Assembly (NCBI GenBank): GCA_024516035.1
Contig: CM044965.1
Location: forward strand, 25,368,493 to 25,432,492
Reading direction: 5' to 3'
Source: Bactericera cockerelli
Lineage: Eukaryota; Arthropoda; Insecta; Hemiptera; Triozidae
DNA length: 64,000 nt
Of the stretch, positions 10,370-24,000 are shown in pieces. The notes under the pieces were generated by a model. The model was not told the DNA's origin, searched no databases, and saw only the letters and a program-made list of their open reading frames with translations. The position numbers were made by a program, and so were the translations under genes. Each line of letters opens with the position of its first letter. The first letter of the stretch is position 1.

Positions 10370-11400
10370 AATTATAGGGAAAACCGGTATCATTCATGAA
10401 TCTTATACACTGCAAACGAGAACATAATTTATTTTTTTCCCAATGAATCTATGGGGAAAACCACTAATGAATGAAAGTACCACAGCAAAATAATAGTTTA
10501 ATGAAGAGATTTTATTTTCTATTTTATAAAATGAATCTTACATAAATTTAAAACAAGAGATACTTGATAGAAAATTTACTACGTGTTGCAATGAGAAAAT
10601 TTGGCAGCTTATACTTATTTCTTTAGTCATGGAAAAAAATATGAAAATATTTAAAACTAATCATTAGGTAGGTTATCATTTTAAATAAGAAGGTTGAAGT
10701 TTTCAAAGGGATTTCTCACACATTCCTAGTAGGATTAGTATATTAAATTCTAAAATTATTATAGCTACCTATAATTGGATCAAAAATTGTGCGAATAGAC
10801 AAAAAAGAAATGAAAATTTTATGAACGAAATAATACATATTATGTAAAAAATCTTAAACCTCATAAATGTGTAAAATTATTATACATAATAAAGACTATC
10901 TTATTCGTAAGTAATACATGAAATACAAAGTTATACATATAAATGTTCTATTATTTATTTATTTATTTACAAAATATATCTGATGCATTTACATCAAATA
11001 GCTTCTTCGAAGAAACATTCTATATTTTAACAAAATGTATAAGTTCAAATTTATAAAACAAATGGAAAATTTGTACACTTATTTTCTTTGGTAATTTAGC
11101 TGCTTTTTGAAAGTTGAATATTGTACAATTGTACATGTATAGGTCGGATACCTAACTAAAGGGTTTTTATAAAACAACAAAAAAAATTGAGTTAATCTTG
11201 GAAGATTTTAAAATTCAAGGGACTAATCTCGAAAATTTTACGAGTCAAGAGAAGGTCGTCATTTCAGCATAAGTTCTATAACTCAAGACGGAATAAAAAA
11301 ATTTGGAGCATCTTTAAGAGCAAATATCAATAGTTTTTAATTCCGATAAATTTCTAATATTAGAAATCGCAAGTATTTTGCTCCGATTTCAATTTTTTCA
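10370..11400. other. AT-rich intergenic DNA
   Basis: No ORF, exon or repeat head recognised. It is the unique part between SINE-D and the septin 3' tandem repeat. A few aataaa sites occur, and any septin poly(A) site may lie here. Confidence 0.6.
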
Positions 11401-11845
11401 TATTTCAGGACGTTTCTTTTTTCATTTTTTTTTTATTTTAATTATTTTACTCTCCTAATTTTTTATAACTCTCTCTCTCTCTCTGGAAAAGTTGTTAGTA
11501 TTTCTGGCCTTTTTTTATTTTTATTTATTTATTTTTTCTCTCTAAATTTTTTATAACTCTCTCTCTGGAAAAGTTGTGAGTATTTCTGGCCTTTTTTTAA
11601 TTTATTTTTTAATCTCCTAATTTTTTATAACTCTCTCTCTCTCTGGAAAAGTTGTTAGTATTTCTGAACTTCTTTTTAATTTATTTTTTACTCTCCAAAT
11701 TTTTTATAACTCTCTCTCTGGAAAAGTTGTTAGTATTTCTGAACTTTTTTTTTCATTTTTCTTTTTAACCAATGCTCTGAAACACTGAGCCATTTTTTTT
11801 TTTTTTTTTTTTTTTTTCTCTAATTTTTTTATAACTCGCTCGAAA
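11400..11845. repeat. CT-rich tandem repeat next to the septin stop codon
   Basis: About five copies, roughly 72-87 bp apart, of a block holding taattttttataactctctc and tggaaaagttgttagtattt, separated by T-rich stretches. It lies where the septin 3' UTR is expected. A short SINE-G fragment (aaccaatgctctgaaacact) interrupts it near 11768. Confidence 0.85.
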
Positions 11846-11877
11846 AGTTGTTAGCACCTGGAATACGACTGGAAAAC

Positions 11878-12012
11878 TTAGACATTCACCACACTGTCTC
11901 TCTTGGAGGCCTCCAGCTCTGCCTGGGACGCGAGGAAGATGTTCGGGTTACTCTTGGCGGTGGCTTTCAGTTGCTTCTGCATGTTCTGGACCATCTCTTG
12001 CATGCGGCGGAT
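11878..12012 (-). CDS. Septin last coding exon
   Basis: The exon is 135 bp, with acceptor cttctcctcccag. It reads [20 protein letters not shown] and ends KRDSVVNV followed by TAA at 11878-11880. It continues the coiled coil. The sequence just downstream on the minus strand, the presumed 3' UTR, is a CT-rich tandem repeat. Confidence 0.92.
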   Translation of the reverse strand: MRRMQEMVQNMQKQLKATAKSNPNIFLASQAELEASKRDSVVNV

Positions 12013-15000
12013 CTGGGAGGAGAAGTACGAGTTCAATAAGGAAATAATAAAGAAGGAGCCGACAGAATTGGTGCCCTTCAAGAGGGGCGACACGCCATAC
12101 CCTGCCGGCAAGTCCCGCATATCCTTCAGCACTAGAGCTTTGCTGAAGGAATCTTATAAGATTTTCCCCCTCAAAAAAAAAGTTAAATAAGGGGTGGGTT
12201 GAAGACATTGCCATAGGCAATAACCCCGCCTTTTAATTAGGACAAAAAGTTAAGCGAGTTAGCGTTGGTGTGATATCACGTTGGTGATTAACACAAATAT
12301 GATAACATAATAAGTTAACATACTCCACATCACAACTACTCAAACTCGCTTAACTAAATCTACACTGAAACCGGGAGTTGAACCACCGGCGTCTAGGTTA
12401 CAAGAAGTTGTATATATTTATCTATTTATTTCGTTTTTTTTTATTGTTTATAATTGTTTGTAGTCCCCCAGTCTGGCTGGGGGACTATAAACAGGGAGTA
12501 GACCAGCTGTCTGACTGGGGGACTATAAACAGGGAGTAGACCAGCAGTCTGGCTGGGGGACTATAAACAGGGAGTATACCAGCTGTCTGGCTGGGGGACT
12601 ATAAACAGGGAGTAGACCAGTAGTCTGGCTGGGGGACTATAAACAGGGAGTAGAGCAGCAGTCTGGCTGGGGGACTATAAACAGGGAGTAGACCAGCATT
12701 GGCTTGGTTCTGGGGACCCTTGTCAATTATCAGCCTCCTTGTACAGACAGTGGTAGAAGTGCTGAGTTATTCCTCCACTGTCTGGCTACCATCGTTCACG
12801 ATGACGCCACCCTATGATGATGATAATTGTTTCCATTTTTTTTTTAATTTTTGTAATCATATTATTTGTACTGTACGTAGGTATTATGTATTTCTTATTA
12901 TCTAATAATGAAATTAATAATAATAATATGTATGTATGATTTTATGTGCGGTGAAGCACAAGGGCTCTTCTTAATTTTTGTGGGTAGCGCAGCATTACTA
13001 AGAGCCACCTTCACATTTCGAATTATTCTATTACATTAATTTATTTTTATTCTAGCAATTCCGCCACTGGTCGTTACTCATACAAGTAACTACTCATTTT
13101 TTCTCACGAGGTATGAGTGGACCCCGAACATCCAAGTACAGAGCAGAAAAATTCCTGCCCCGCTGGGAATCGAACCCAGGTCACCATGTCTGCAATGCCT
13201 AGCGGGCTAACTCACTCTTTGGCTGTATGGAATGGCCTTTCCTACCAATGCAAAAAAAACTCACTCTGCCACGGTGACTACTTAATAATGATAATAACAT
13301 TAATAACTATAACATATTAGGTACCGTCAGTGGTGAGGTACTCGCTTGCAATGGGGAACTCCCGTGTTCGAAGCGGGTTACAGATTAAAAAAAAAAAAAA
13401 AAAAAAAAACAGATCCAGCTTTCGTAAGCACTTACCTCCTCGTCTTTCTCCAGAAGAAGGCGATCTGTCTCTGTGATCAAACCCTCGGGAGCGGAGTCTT
13501 TCTTTAGCTTCCTGTAAGGAGAAGAAAGGATTCTGAAATGAGAGAGAAGAAATTTTGACCATTAGATGAAGTTTGGTGATCTTCCTGTGGTATAACTGGT
13601 ATCTCTGTATAATCTCTGTTCTTTTTCTAAGGTGCACAAAAAATAGTACCTATTATCTTATCCATCCCGGTATTCCATCGCGGGTTCGATACGGGTCCCG
13701 GTAGCTCAACGGTAAAGGCGGCACTCTATGAATCCAGAAGTTCCAGAGGTCATGGGTTCGAAACCCAGCCGGGACATGACAAGTTATCCTCCCATTTGGG
13801 ATTTTTACCACATAATAATATGTATTGGGCTTACTGCTGGAATAATGGGACTTCAATAGTCCTTATCGGGCAGTATAAAAGAGGCGATATTATTATTATT
13901 AGAACAACAGAGATAATAGAACAACAACACAAACAGACAAAATTCAAAAACAAATAACTGAACTACAAGAAAAGACTTCTGCAAACTCATACCAAATTGC
14001 AGAAATAATGGAACTATTAAAAACGAAAGCAAATCATAAAATCAATATCCAAAAAAGCAACAACAAAAACTTTGACATATTTGAATCTACTCCAAACAAG
14101 CCAAAATCAACTGTCAAGTTTCACTCTTCAACCAATGATAGCTTGATGGAAAATGCCATTACAACAATAAAATCACCCATAAAAACTACCTCCAATGAAT
14201 GTGTAGAAAAAATGCACAACTGCATGATCCAAAATTTTAAACACATAAAACAACAAACCCAATCAGGTACTCAGACACTAGAAGCAATAAAAACTACAGA
14301 GAATCCAGTTGAACCCATTATAAAATATAAAGAAAATAATATGATATCGCATCCAAACACATCAAAGCAAACTATTATCAAACCACAAAACCCTGAAACG
14401 AAAGAAAAATCTGACATCCTGATTATCGGAGATTATCACGCAAAGAACTTGAAATCCACCCTAGTCAAATATCTACCAAACAATTTAAAAATCAAAGACA
14501 ACATCTATGATGACAGCGATTTTCCTCAAATCAGTTCATTGAAGGATTCTGTATCATGTTCACATCTCATCCTCATGGCTGGAACACACGATATTCAGAA
14601 GACACCAATGCTTGAAATCAAAGAATCAATTGACAGAATCATCAGAAAATACAGATCAAGTATTATACACTTCGTTCAAATACCCGACAGATTTGACAAT
14701 ATTAATCTCAACTACCATATTAATCAAGTAAATAAAAGTATATACTTCCACCTTCGAAAGTTTTCTAATGTCATTGTATACAAAACAAAAGAAATAGTCA
14801 ACAACTGGGACTACAATCAACAAGTTCATCTCAACAATAATGGCATTAGCAAAATCTGCAGAACAGTCAGCAAGAACATCAGACTCCAAAACAAGCAAAT
14901 AAATCGTACACCCATACAACCAGAGCAGACGTCATCGTCATCATACCAACTGCATCAAAAGCACGAAAACCCCAGTAAACAAAATTATCATCGAAAAGTT

Positions 15001-18000
15001 TATCAACGCAATCCTAACTGGGAAACTAACAATTTCAAGAAATTCTCATGGCATCAACATAGCTACGATCAACAGTCACACCCAGTAACTTCGAAGCAGC
15101 CAAGGAATCATCACGCCCCGCAATATGTAAACAACTACGACACTGACTTCCCTCCTTATCGACAACATAACACACAAGGGAACTTGAATCAGCAGAATCA
15201 GCATAACCGACGGCAAGATACTAGGAACAATTTTTGTTAAGTAAGGACGAGTCTGAAATTACAGACATATTATTTATTGACACTGTAAATATTTCCCCTA
15301 CTGACACACTATCTATTGACATTGTAAATAGTGTTTTACCTACTGACACTGTATATAACTATTTATTTCACACTGACACTCATTTTATTGACAATATTCA
15401 TTCATATTTTGATCATATTCCACATGAAGTTTATGACACCTATTACCCCACACATAATATCTATCCTGACGAGAGAGCTCATTATGAAATTCCAGTCATC
15501 AACAATAGAATCTACCATTCTTCTGACGTATTTAGTAATTTCAATTCCGGTGTAAATTGTAATAACATAATTTGTCTAACTAATAAGAACTCTCCCTATA
15601 TCAAAAGCCTCAAAATATATTATCAAAACACCAGAGGTCTCAGAACAAAACTAAAAGACTTAAGATGCAACATAATTTTACTTGATTTTGACATTTTTGT
15701 TCTCACTGAAACATCCCAGACAGCACAGTCAACTGGATGTATACCATACTGTTAGGTGGAAAAAGTCTACTTGCCCACCTGGAAATCAGCTGGAGATTTC
15801 CACCTTCCACCTGACCTCCACCTGGAAATCAACTGGAAATGAACTGGAAAGTAACCCAACTTTTAACTGGAAGTCAGTTGCCGAAAGTCAACTGGATTTG
15901 TTCCACTTATTTCCAGCTACTTGTAGCGCTCTCTAGTGGATGGGTAGTAACTCACTACCACAATGTTGACATACCTATTTACCTATACTGTACATTATAC
16001 TACATAATAATCAAATGCTACGCTCTTGGTTTTGAGGTCGTGGGTTCGAATCCCATTATATGCATTTTTTTTTTTCTTCAAATAATAATAGTAATAAAAA
16101 TACTAGAAACAAATGTATATTAGGCATAAATTCAATTTCAGTTATTTAATTTAGAGGCCATGCATTCAAATCTCATGAAGAATATTTTTTTTGTATAAAA
16201 ATAAAGTAATAAATTTTAAATAGGTTTTTTTAACACGTACACACACAATTTTGAGTATAATTTTTTTTATATAGAAATTTGGAAAGAAAAAGAAAATAAC
16301 TAATCTGTTTTAAACAACACAATTCAAATAAGACTCTTTAACATTATTATATTTTTACAATAAGAGTGTTTATTATTAAAAAAATTGTCCCAAAAGTGTA
16401 AAATGCACTATCAAATTTCCATCATGTCACAAGATATTGTACCAATGTATCACAAATATTTCCTAAGTAGGTATAATCTCTATATATAAAACTCAAAGTT
16501 ATGCATGTCTGGCTGACTATGTCCTCTTGGGGTTACAATACCAAACGGTACTCTCACTGAGAGTTCACCCCCCCTAAGCCACCTTCAACATACTACAAAA
16601 TTATCAAAATTAAAATATCTAATACAATTTTCAAGTGCACTGGTAATCAAGTGGTTAATGCGCTAGTCAGATAATCAACCTAGCGTAGGGTTCCGTTGTT
16701 TCAATTTTTTCCTCATTATGGTTGTGACCACATAATAATAAGACTCTGAGGGTTAGGTGGTAGAAAATGCTTTGAGCATAACCTTTAACCTTACCTGGTG
16801 GTTACCTTCCAGTTAAAAGTGTTATTATTATTTTTATTGGGACACCGGCCATGAGAAAAAACCTTAATGGTGACAAAATGCCAGGTTTTAGCTAGTATAG
16901 AAATAAAATAATGATATCCAATTATAAAATATGCTCATAACATGTACATAATCACAATAAAATAATAATACTATGTAAATTAAAATATATTTCTTTTGTG
17001 AAACCAAAAATAACAAAGAAATAAACTAATAGCCAGCAGAAAATGAAGATGGGGCATGGAATACACCAGTTTTCATGAAATTGCAAAAGTTAGGCAATGT
17101 CTAACGTGGTGGAACATGGATTAGTGAATGTTATTATGTATTTGTAATCCTTCATGACAATTTATATACTGCTGTGGCTAATTAGAATTGCTGGGTTGTT
17201 TGCTTTGAGAATTATTACCAAAAAACATTGTTATACTTAAATTAAAACAAAATTGACTTGTTAAGACTAGTGAAATTATAAAACACAATAGTGTGGAACA
17301 CTTTTTTTAAATAGATATAAAATTAACTCAAATTTAAGGGGCTTCATAGTAATAAGGTGGTAGAGAGAGCACAATAGTTATTATTGTTATTATGAACAGT
17401 GCACATTAAATTGGCCAATTAATTTTAAATCAAGTAATCAGGAAGCATGTCACAAAGTAAACATCATTTTTTAGTGTGGCAGAACCACCTGAGTGAAATA
17501 TTCATTTTATAATAATATGTATTGTACATCTAAATAAAATCCACAGAGTGAAAAATTTCACTATCTAGCACTATGCATTCAGCTGTTTCTTTGCTTGAAC
17601 CAGAACCTTTTTTTAGCCAACCTATGGTCAAGAGATCTTGAGCATAAAAAATTCTGTTTCCCTTAACACATGGTCCTACTTTGGCTTGGCTAGGCTAGGT
17701 GAGATTAATATGGGTAGCTGGTATGATTCCAAGTGAACTGTAGGTGTTAGTCCATTGTGCTAGTCCAGGAACAGCAGAGTGCAGAAAGTTCATTAGGGTC
17801 CAAGTGGATATCTCTAGAAATGGATGGTTATTGTCAGATGAAAAAGGTGATCCAGTATTAAATGTTTCTTGTCCTCTCCTTTCCTTCTGTCACGATTCAC
17901 GATTTAGACAAACTAAAGAACTATTTTTTGGTACACCTCGAAAGCAACACTTTCAGTAGTTATAAAAAAGATGTTCAAAACTAATTATAATATTATTTGT

Positions 18001-21000
18001 ATTTAAAATATGTTCAAATAAATGAAATACCTATTCTTTAAGAGAATTATTAATTATTTAAAACAATTCACAATTTGTCACAAAAATATCACAATTTCTG
18101 AATTTCCTTCAACAATTTAGATAAAACTCGTCCTTTAAAGGACGAGTTTTATCTAAACACTTCCAGTAGTTATAAAAAAGATCAAAACTAATTAAAATGA
18201 TATTTGTATTTAAAAATGTTCAAAACTAAATGAAATACCTAATATTTAAAAGAATTATTAATTATTTAAAACAATTTACAATCACCAATATCACAATTTC
18301 TGAAATTACGAAAGATCAAAGATGGCGTCTTCAACAAAGGACGCGTTTTATGTAAACTGGAAAAATATGGAACATTTCCAGCTGACTGGTCAACTGACTA
18401 AATTCTACTCATGTCCTAGCTGGAGAGAGTCGTTATATTTCCAGCTGACTGCCCAGGTGACTGAGTCTAGATGGATTTTTGTTGGAAATATCCAGGTGGC
18501 TGGTCAACTGATTAAATCCATAATGGAAAAATCCAGCTGTCGGGACAGTTGGAGGTCCAGTTGACTTTATACACCTGGATATTTCCACCTTAAATCCAGA
18601 CTGGAAGTCACCTGCCGTGCTGTCTGGGATGGCTTTGTGATTCCATAAGCAATAAAGAACTAGGTTTCGAGTTTCGACAACTATAAAATTTATCGATGTG
18701 ATCGCTCACAATATACATCCCAGCACAGTATGGGAGGTGGAGTCCTCCTCGCGATACGTAAGACACTTTTACCAAATCAAATAAAAATATCAACAATCGA
18801 CAATGAGACAATATACGCTTACTTCAAAATTAAAGATCAAACTTTCATAATTAACGCCGTATACCTCCCTCCATTAACATCTCCAGAAAAGTTCATATCA
18901 TACACCAACTCACTAGATGACATAATTTCTAAATGGACAAAGCCACAACTCATCATCTGTGGCGATTTTAATCTACCATCAATGCATTGGCAAAAACACC
19001 CTGAAAAGAATAAATTCACCATCACATCAAGCAACAAAATTACTCATATAAACATTCTCAGTTCTTGTATGTCCTACATGGACCTGAAACAACATAACCT
19101 CATTCCAAATGCTAATAATAATATCATTGATCTGATCTTCACAAATTTTAACAGTAACAAAATTACTGTGACAGAATCTCATGACAGTCTTGTAAATATT
19201 GACACTCATCACCCACCCCTATTTATCGACCTTACCGTTACCCTTGATAACACCAAATATCGATCACAGTCAAAAACCACACCATCACATGTCTTTCATT
19301 ACAAGAATGGTAATTTTTCTTCTCTCAATAAATCTATTAAAGAACTTAAATGGGACAACTTACTAGACAAATCTGACATAAACCTAGCCCTAGACATTTT
19401 TTACGAAAACATAAACAGACTAAAAGCATGCCACATACCTCAGAAACAAATTACAGACTTCAAATTTCCAATTTGGACAACTGCTGAGCTAAAAGATCTT
19501 ATTATTAAGAAAAAGTGTGCTCACAAACATATGAAAAAGAACCCTCTTGACATTACTCTTAGATCACTATTTACCTCATTAAGACGTACGTGTAAAATAA
19601 AAGCCAGCAATGACTATAGAGCTTATATTCACAAAATCGAGACGAAATTAACTTCTGACCCATCAAAATTTTGGCCTTATCTTAAAAACATGAAAAATGA
19701 CACCGATCTTCCATCGACGTTCAATCTAGACAGCACTATTTCTACTGATAGCAATCACATCGCTAATATGTTCGCTGAGAACTTCTCCTCAGTTTACTCC
19801 CAAGCTCAACTTCCACCCCCACTGTTCACTTTTGACAATTGTCTGACATCTGCCTTATCTGAAATTAAAATTTCACGATTAGACATTTTAGATGAAATAA
19901 AAAATCTCAAGTTTGATTCTTCAAGTGGACCAGATAATACCCCGCCCATCGTCATAAAAAAATGTGCCTATACTATCGTGACACCTCTCCTTATTTTATA
20001 TAACTGGACGCTTGCTACAGGTATATACCCAGACAAATGGAAAACTTCTTATGTAATACCAATTTTTAAGAACGGTGACAGAAATGACATAAAGAACTAT
20101 CCCAGACAGCACGGCAGTTGACTTCCAGTCTGGATTTAAGGTGGAAATATCCAGTTGTATAAAGTCAACTGGACCTCCAACTGTCCCGACAGCTGGATTT
20201 TTCCATCATGGATTAAATCAGTTGACCAGCCACCTGGATATTTCCAACAAAAATCCATCTAGACTCAGTCACCTGGGCAGTCAGCTGGAAATATAACGAC
20301 TCTCTCCAGCTAGGACATGAGTAGAATTTAGTCAGTTGACCAGTCAGCTGGAAATGTTCCATATTTTTCCAGTTTACATAAAACGCGTCCTTTGTTGAAG
20401 ACGCCATCTTTGATCTGTCGTAATTTCAGAAATTGTGATATTGGTGATTGTAAATTGTTTTAAATAATTAATAATTCTTTTAAATATTAGGTATTTTATT
20501 TAGTTTTGAACATTTTTAAATACAAATATCATTTTATTTAGTTTTGATCTTTTTTATAACTACTGGAAGTGTTTAGATAAAACTCGTAGATAAAACTCGT
20601 CCTTTGTTGAAGGAAATTCAGAAATTGTGATATTTTTGTGACAAATTGTGAATTGTTTTAAATAATTAATAATTCTCTTAAATATTAGGTATTTTATTTA
20701 GTTTTGAACATTTTTAAATACAAATATCATTTTTTACTTTGTCTTTGTGAAGAAAGAGGACAATCATAGTGTTTACTTTGTCATTTCTGAACTCCAAATT
20801 TGCTTTCGAGATGTTTCAAAAAATAGTTCTTTAGTTTATCTAAATCGTGACAGAAGAAAGAGGACAAGAAGCAGTTTAACTGGATCACCTTTTTCATCTG
20901 ACAATAACCATCCATTTCTAGAGACATCCACTTGGACCCTAACGAACTTTCTGCACTCTCCTGTTCCTGGACCTTCAGTAGGATTAACACCTTCAGTTCA

Positions 21001-24000
21001 CTTGGAATCATACCAGCTACCCATATTAATCTCACCTAGCCTAGCCAAGCCAAAGTAGGACCATGAATGCTAGTCTCATGTGTTAAGGGAAACAGAATTT
21101 TTTATGCTCAAGATCTCTTGACCATAGGTTGGCTAAAAAAAGGTTCTGGTTCAAGCAAAGAAACAGCTGAATGCATAGTGCTAGATAGTGAAATTTTTCA
21201 CTCTGCGGATTTTATTTAGATGTACAATACATATTATTATAAAATGAATATTTCACTGATAGGTGGTTCTGCCACACTAAAAAATTATGTTTAGGTACTT
21301 TGTGACATGCTTCCTGATTACTTGATTTAAAATTAATTGGCCAATTTACTGTGCACTGTTCATAATAACAATAATAACTATTGTGCTCTCTCTACCACCT
21401 TATTACTATGAAGGCCCTTAAATTTTGAGTTAATTTTATATCTATTTAAAAAAAGTGTTCCACACTATTGTGTTTTATAATTTCACTAGTCTTAACTAGT
21501 CAATTTTGTTTTAATTTAAGTATAACAATGTTTTTTGGTAATAATTCTCAAAGCAAACAACCCAGCAATTCTAATTAGCCACAGCAGTACATAAATTGTC
21601 ATGAAGGATTACAAATACATAATAACATTCACTAATCCATGTTCAACCCCGTTAGACATTGCTTAACTTTTGCAATTTCATGAAAACTGGTGTATTCCAT
21701 GCCCCATCTTCATTTTCTGCTGGCTATTAGTTTATTTCTTTGTTATTTTTGGTTTCTCAAAAGAAATATATTTTAATTTACATAGTATTATTATTTTATT
21801 GTGATTATGTACATGTTATGAGCATATTTTATAATTGGATATCATTATTTTATTTCTATACTAGCTAAAACCTGGCATTTTGTCACCATTAAGGTTTTTT
21901 CTCATGGCCGGCCGGTGTCCCAATAAAAATAATAATAACACTTTTAATTGGAAGGTAACCACCAGGTAAGGTTAAAGGTTATGCTCAAAGCATTTTCTAC
22001 CACCTAACCCTCAGAGTCTTATTATTATGTGGTCACAACCATAATGAGGAAAAAATTGAAACAACGGAACCCTACGCTAGGTTGATTATCTGACTAGCGC
22101 ATTAACCACTTGATTACCAGTGCACTTGAAAATTGTATTAGATATTTTAATTTTGATAATTTTCTAGTATGTTGAAGGTGGCTTAGGGGGGGTGAACTCT
22201 CAGTGAGAGTACCGTTTCGTATTGTAACCCCAAGAGGACATAGTCAGCCAGACATGCATAACTTTGAGTTTTATATATAGAGATTATACCTACTTAGGAA
22301 ATACTTTACATTGGTACAAGGTCTTGTGACATGATGGAAATTTGATAGTGCATTTTACACTTTTGGGACAATTTTTTTTAATAATAAACACTCTTATTGT
22401 AAAAATATAATAATGTTAAAGTCTTATTTGAATTGTGTTGTTTAAAACAGATTAGTTATTTTCTTTTTCTTTCCAAATTTCTATATAAAAAAAATTATAC
22501 TCAAAATTGTGTGTGTGTACGTGTTAAAAAAACCTATTTAAAATTTATTACTTTATTTTTATACAAAAAAAAATATTCTTCATGAGATTTGAATGCATGG
22601 CCTCTAAATTAAATAACTGAAATTGAATTTATGCCTAATATACATTTGTTTCTAGTATTTTTATTACTATTATTATTTGAAAAAAAAAGGCATATAATGG
22701 GATTCGAACCCACAACCTCAAAACCAAGAGCGTAGCATTTGATTATTATGTAGTATAATGTACAGTATAGGTAAATAGGTATGTCAACATTGTGGTAGTG
22801 AGTTACTACCCATCCACTAGAGAGCGCTACAAGTAGCTGGAAATAAGTGGAACAAATCCAGTTGACTTTGGGCAACTGACTTCCAGTTAAAAGTTGGGTT
22901 ACTTTCCAGTTCATTTCCAGTTGATTTCCAGGTGGAGGTCAGGTGGAAGGTGGAAATCTCCAGCTGATTTCCAGGTGGGCAAGTAGACTTTTTCCACCTA
23001 ACAGTATGGTATACATCCAGTTGACTGTGCTGTCTGGGATCGTCCCATTTGTAAGTTATCATGCATTTCCAAATTACTAGAAGCTATTATATATAGAAAA
23101 CTAGCACCTATTTTATCTCCTTTGATCATAAACAATCAACATGGCTTCATGACAAAACGCTCAACTGCTACAAATTTAATATCATTTTCTCAATTTGTTG
23201 ACAAAACTCTTAACAGTGGAGGACAATTTGACTGCTGTGTAACAGACTACTCTAAAGCTTTTGACGTAGTGAATATTAATTATTTATGTGCAAAACTCGA
23301 AGCCTATGGACTAACAGGACCTTTATTGACATGGTTTTATAATTATTTATCTTCACGCATTCAAATAGTAGTCTATAAACAGAACCGCAACCAAACGTTC
23401 TTCTCTAATCCTTACTCGGTAATGTCAGGCTGCCCTCAAGGTGGACACCTCTCTGGTTTACTTTTCGACATTTTCATCAATGACATACACACCCGTATTG
23501 ACATTCCATTTTGGTTATATGCAGATGATAAAAGAATAGGTATTCCCATAAGATCCACCACTGATGTAGTAAAATTACAAACATCTATGAATAACATATA
23601 TCATTGGTGCAAAGAAAACCAAATGACACTTAATATAAAAAAATGCAAAATAATGACTTTTCATAGGACAAAAAAACCAATAATACACAACTACTATTTT
23701 AATGATGAACTTGTTCCAAGAGCGTATTCAATGAAAGATTTAGGAGTGACACTAGAACCAGACCTAAGATTTATTACACACTTTGACAATATAACTAAAA
23801 AGGGCTTTAAAATGCTAGGTTTTCTAAATCGTAACTCAAAAGACTTCAAAAATCCAACGACATATAAGAACCTCTACTATGGAATTGTCAGACCTAACTT
23901 AGAATATGTATCTCAATTATGGTCCCCATATTATGACATTCATATAAAACAATTAGAATCCGTACAACATAAATTTTTGAGACAATTAGCATACAGACAA

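Noticed and set aside
11903..12190. Plus-strand ORF across the septin last exon
   Set aside because: The first part is antisense of a real septin exon; only the part after 12027 may be a LINE remnant.
15839..16123. 94-codon ORF also found at 22609-22914 and 53515-53820
   Set aside because: Same reason: it crosses the transposon end, the tRNA-like segment and an AT-rich tract; not a plausible gene.
18322..18564. 80-codon ORF ([13 protein letters not shown]...) repeated in all transposon copies
   Set aside because: It is made of the subterminal CAACTGG motif array; no protein family is recognisable and conservation follows from the copies being recent.
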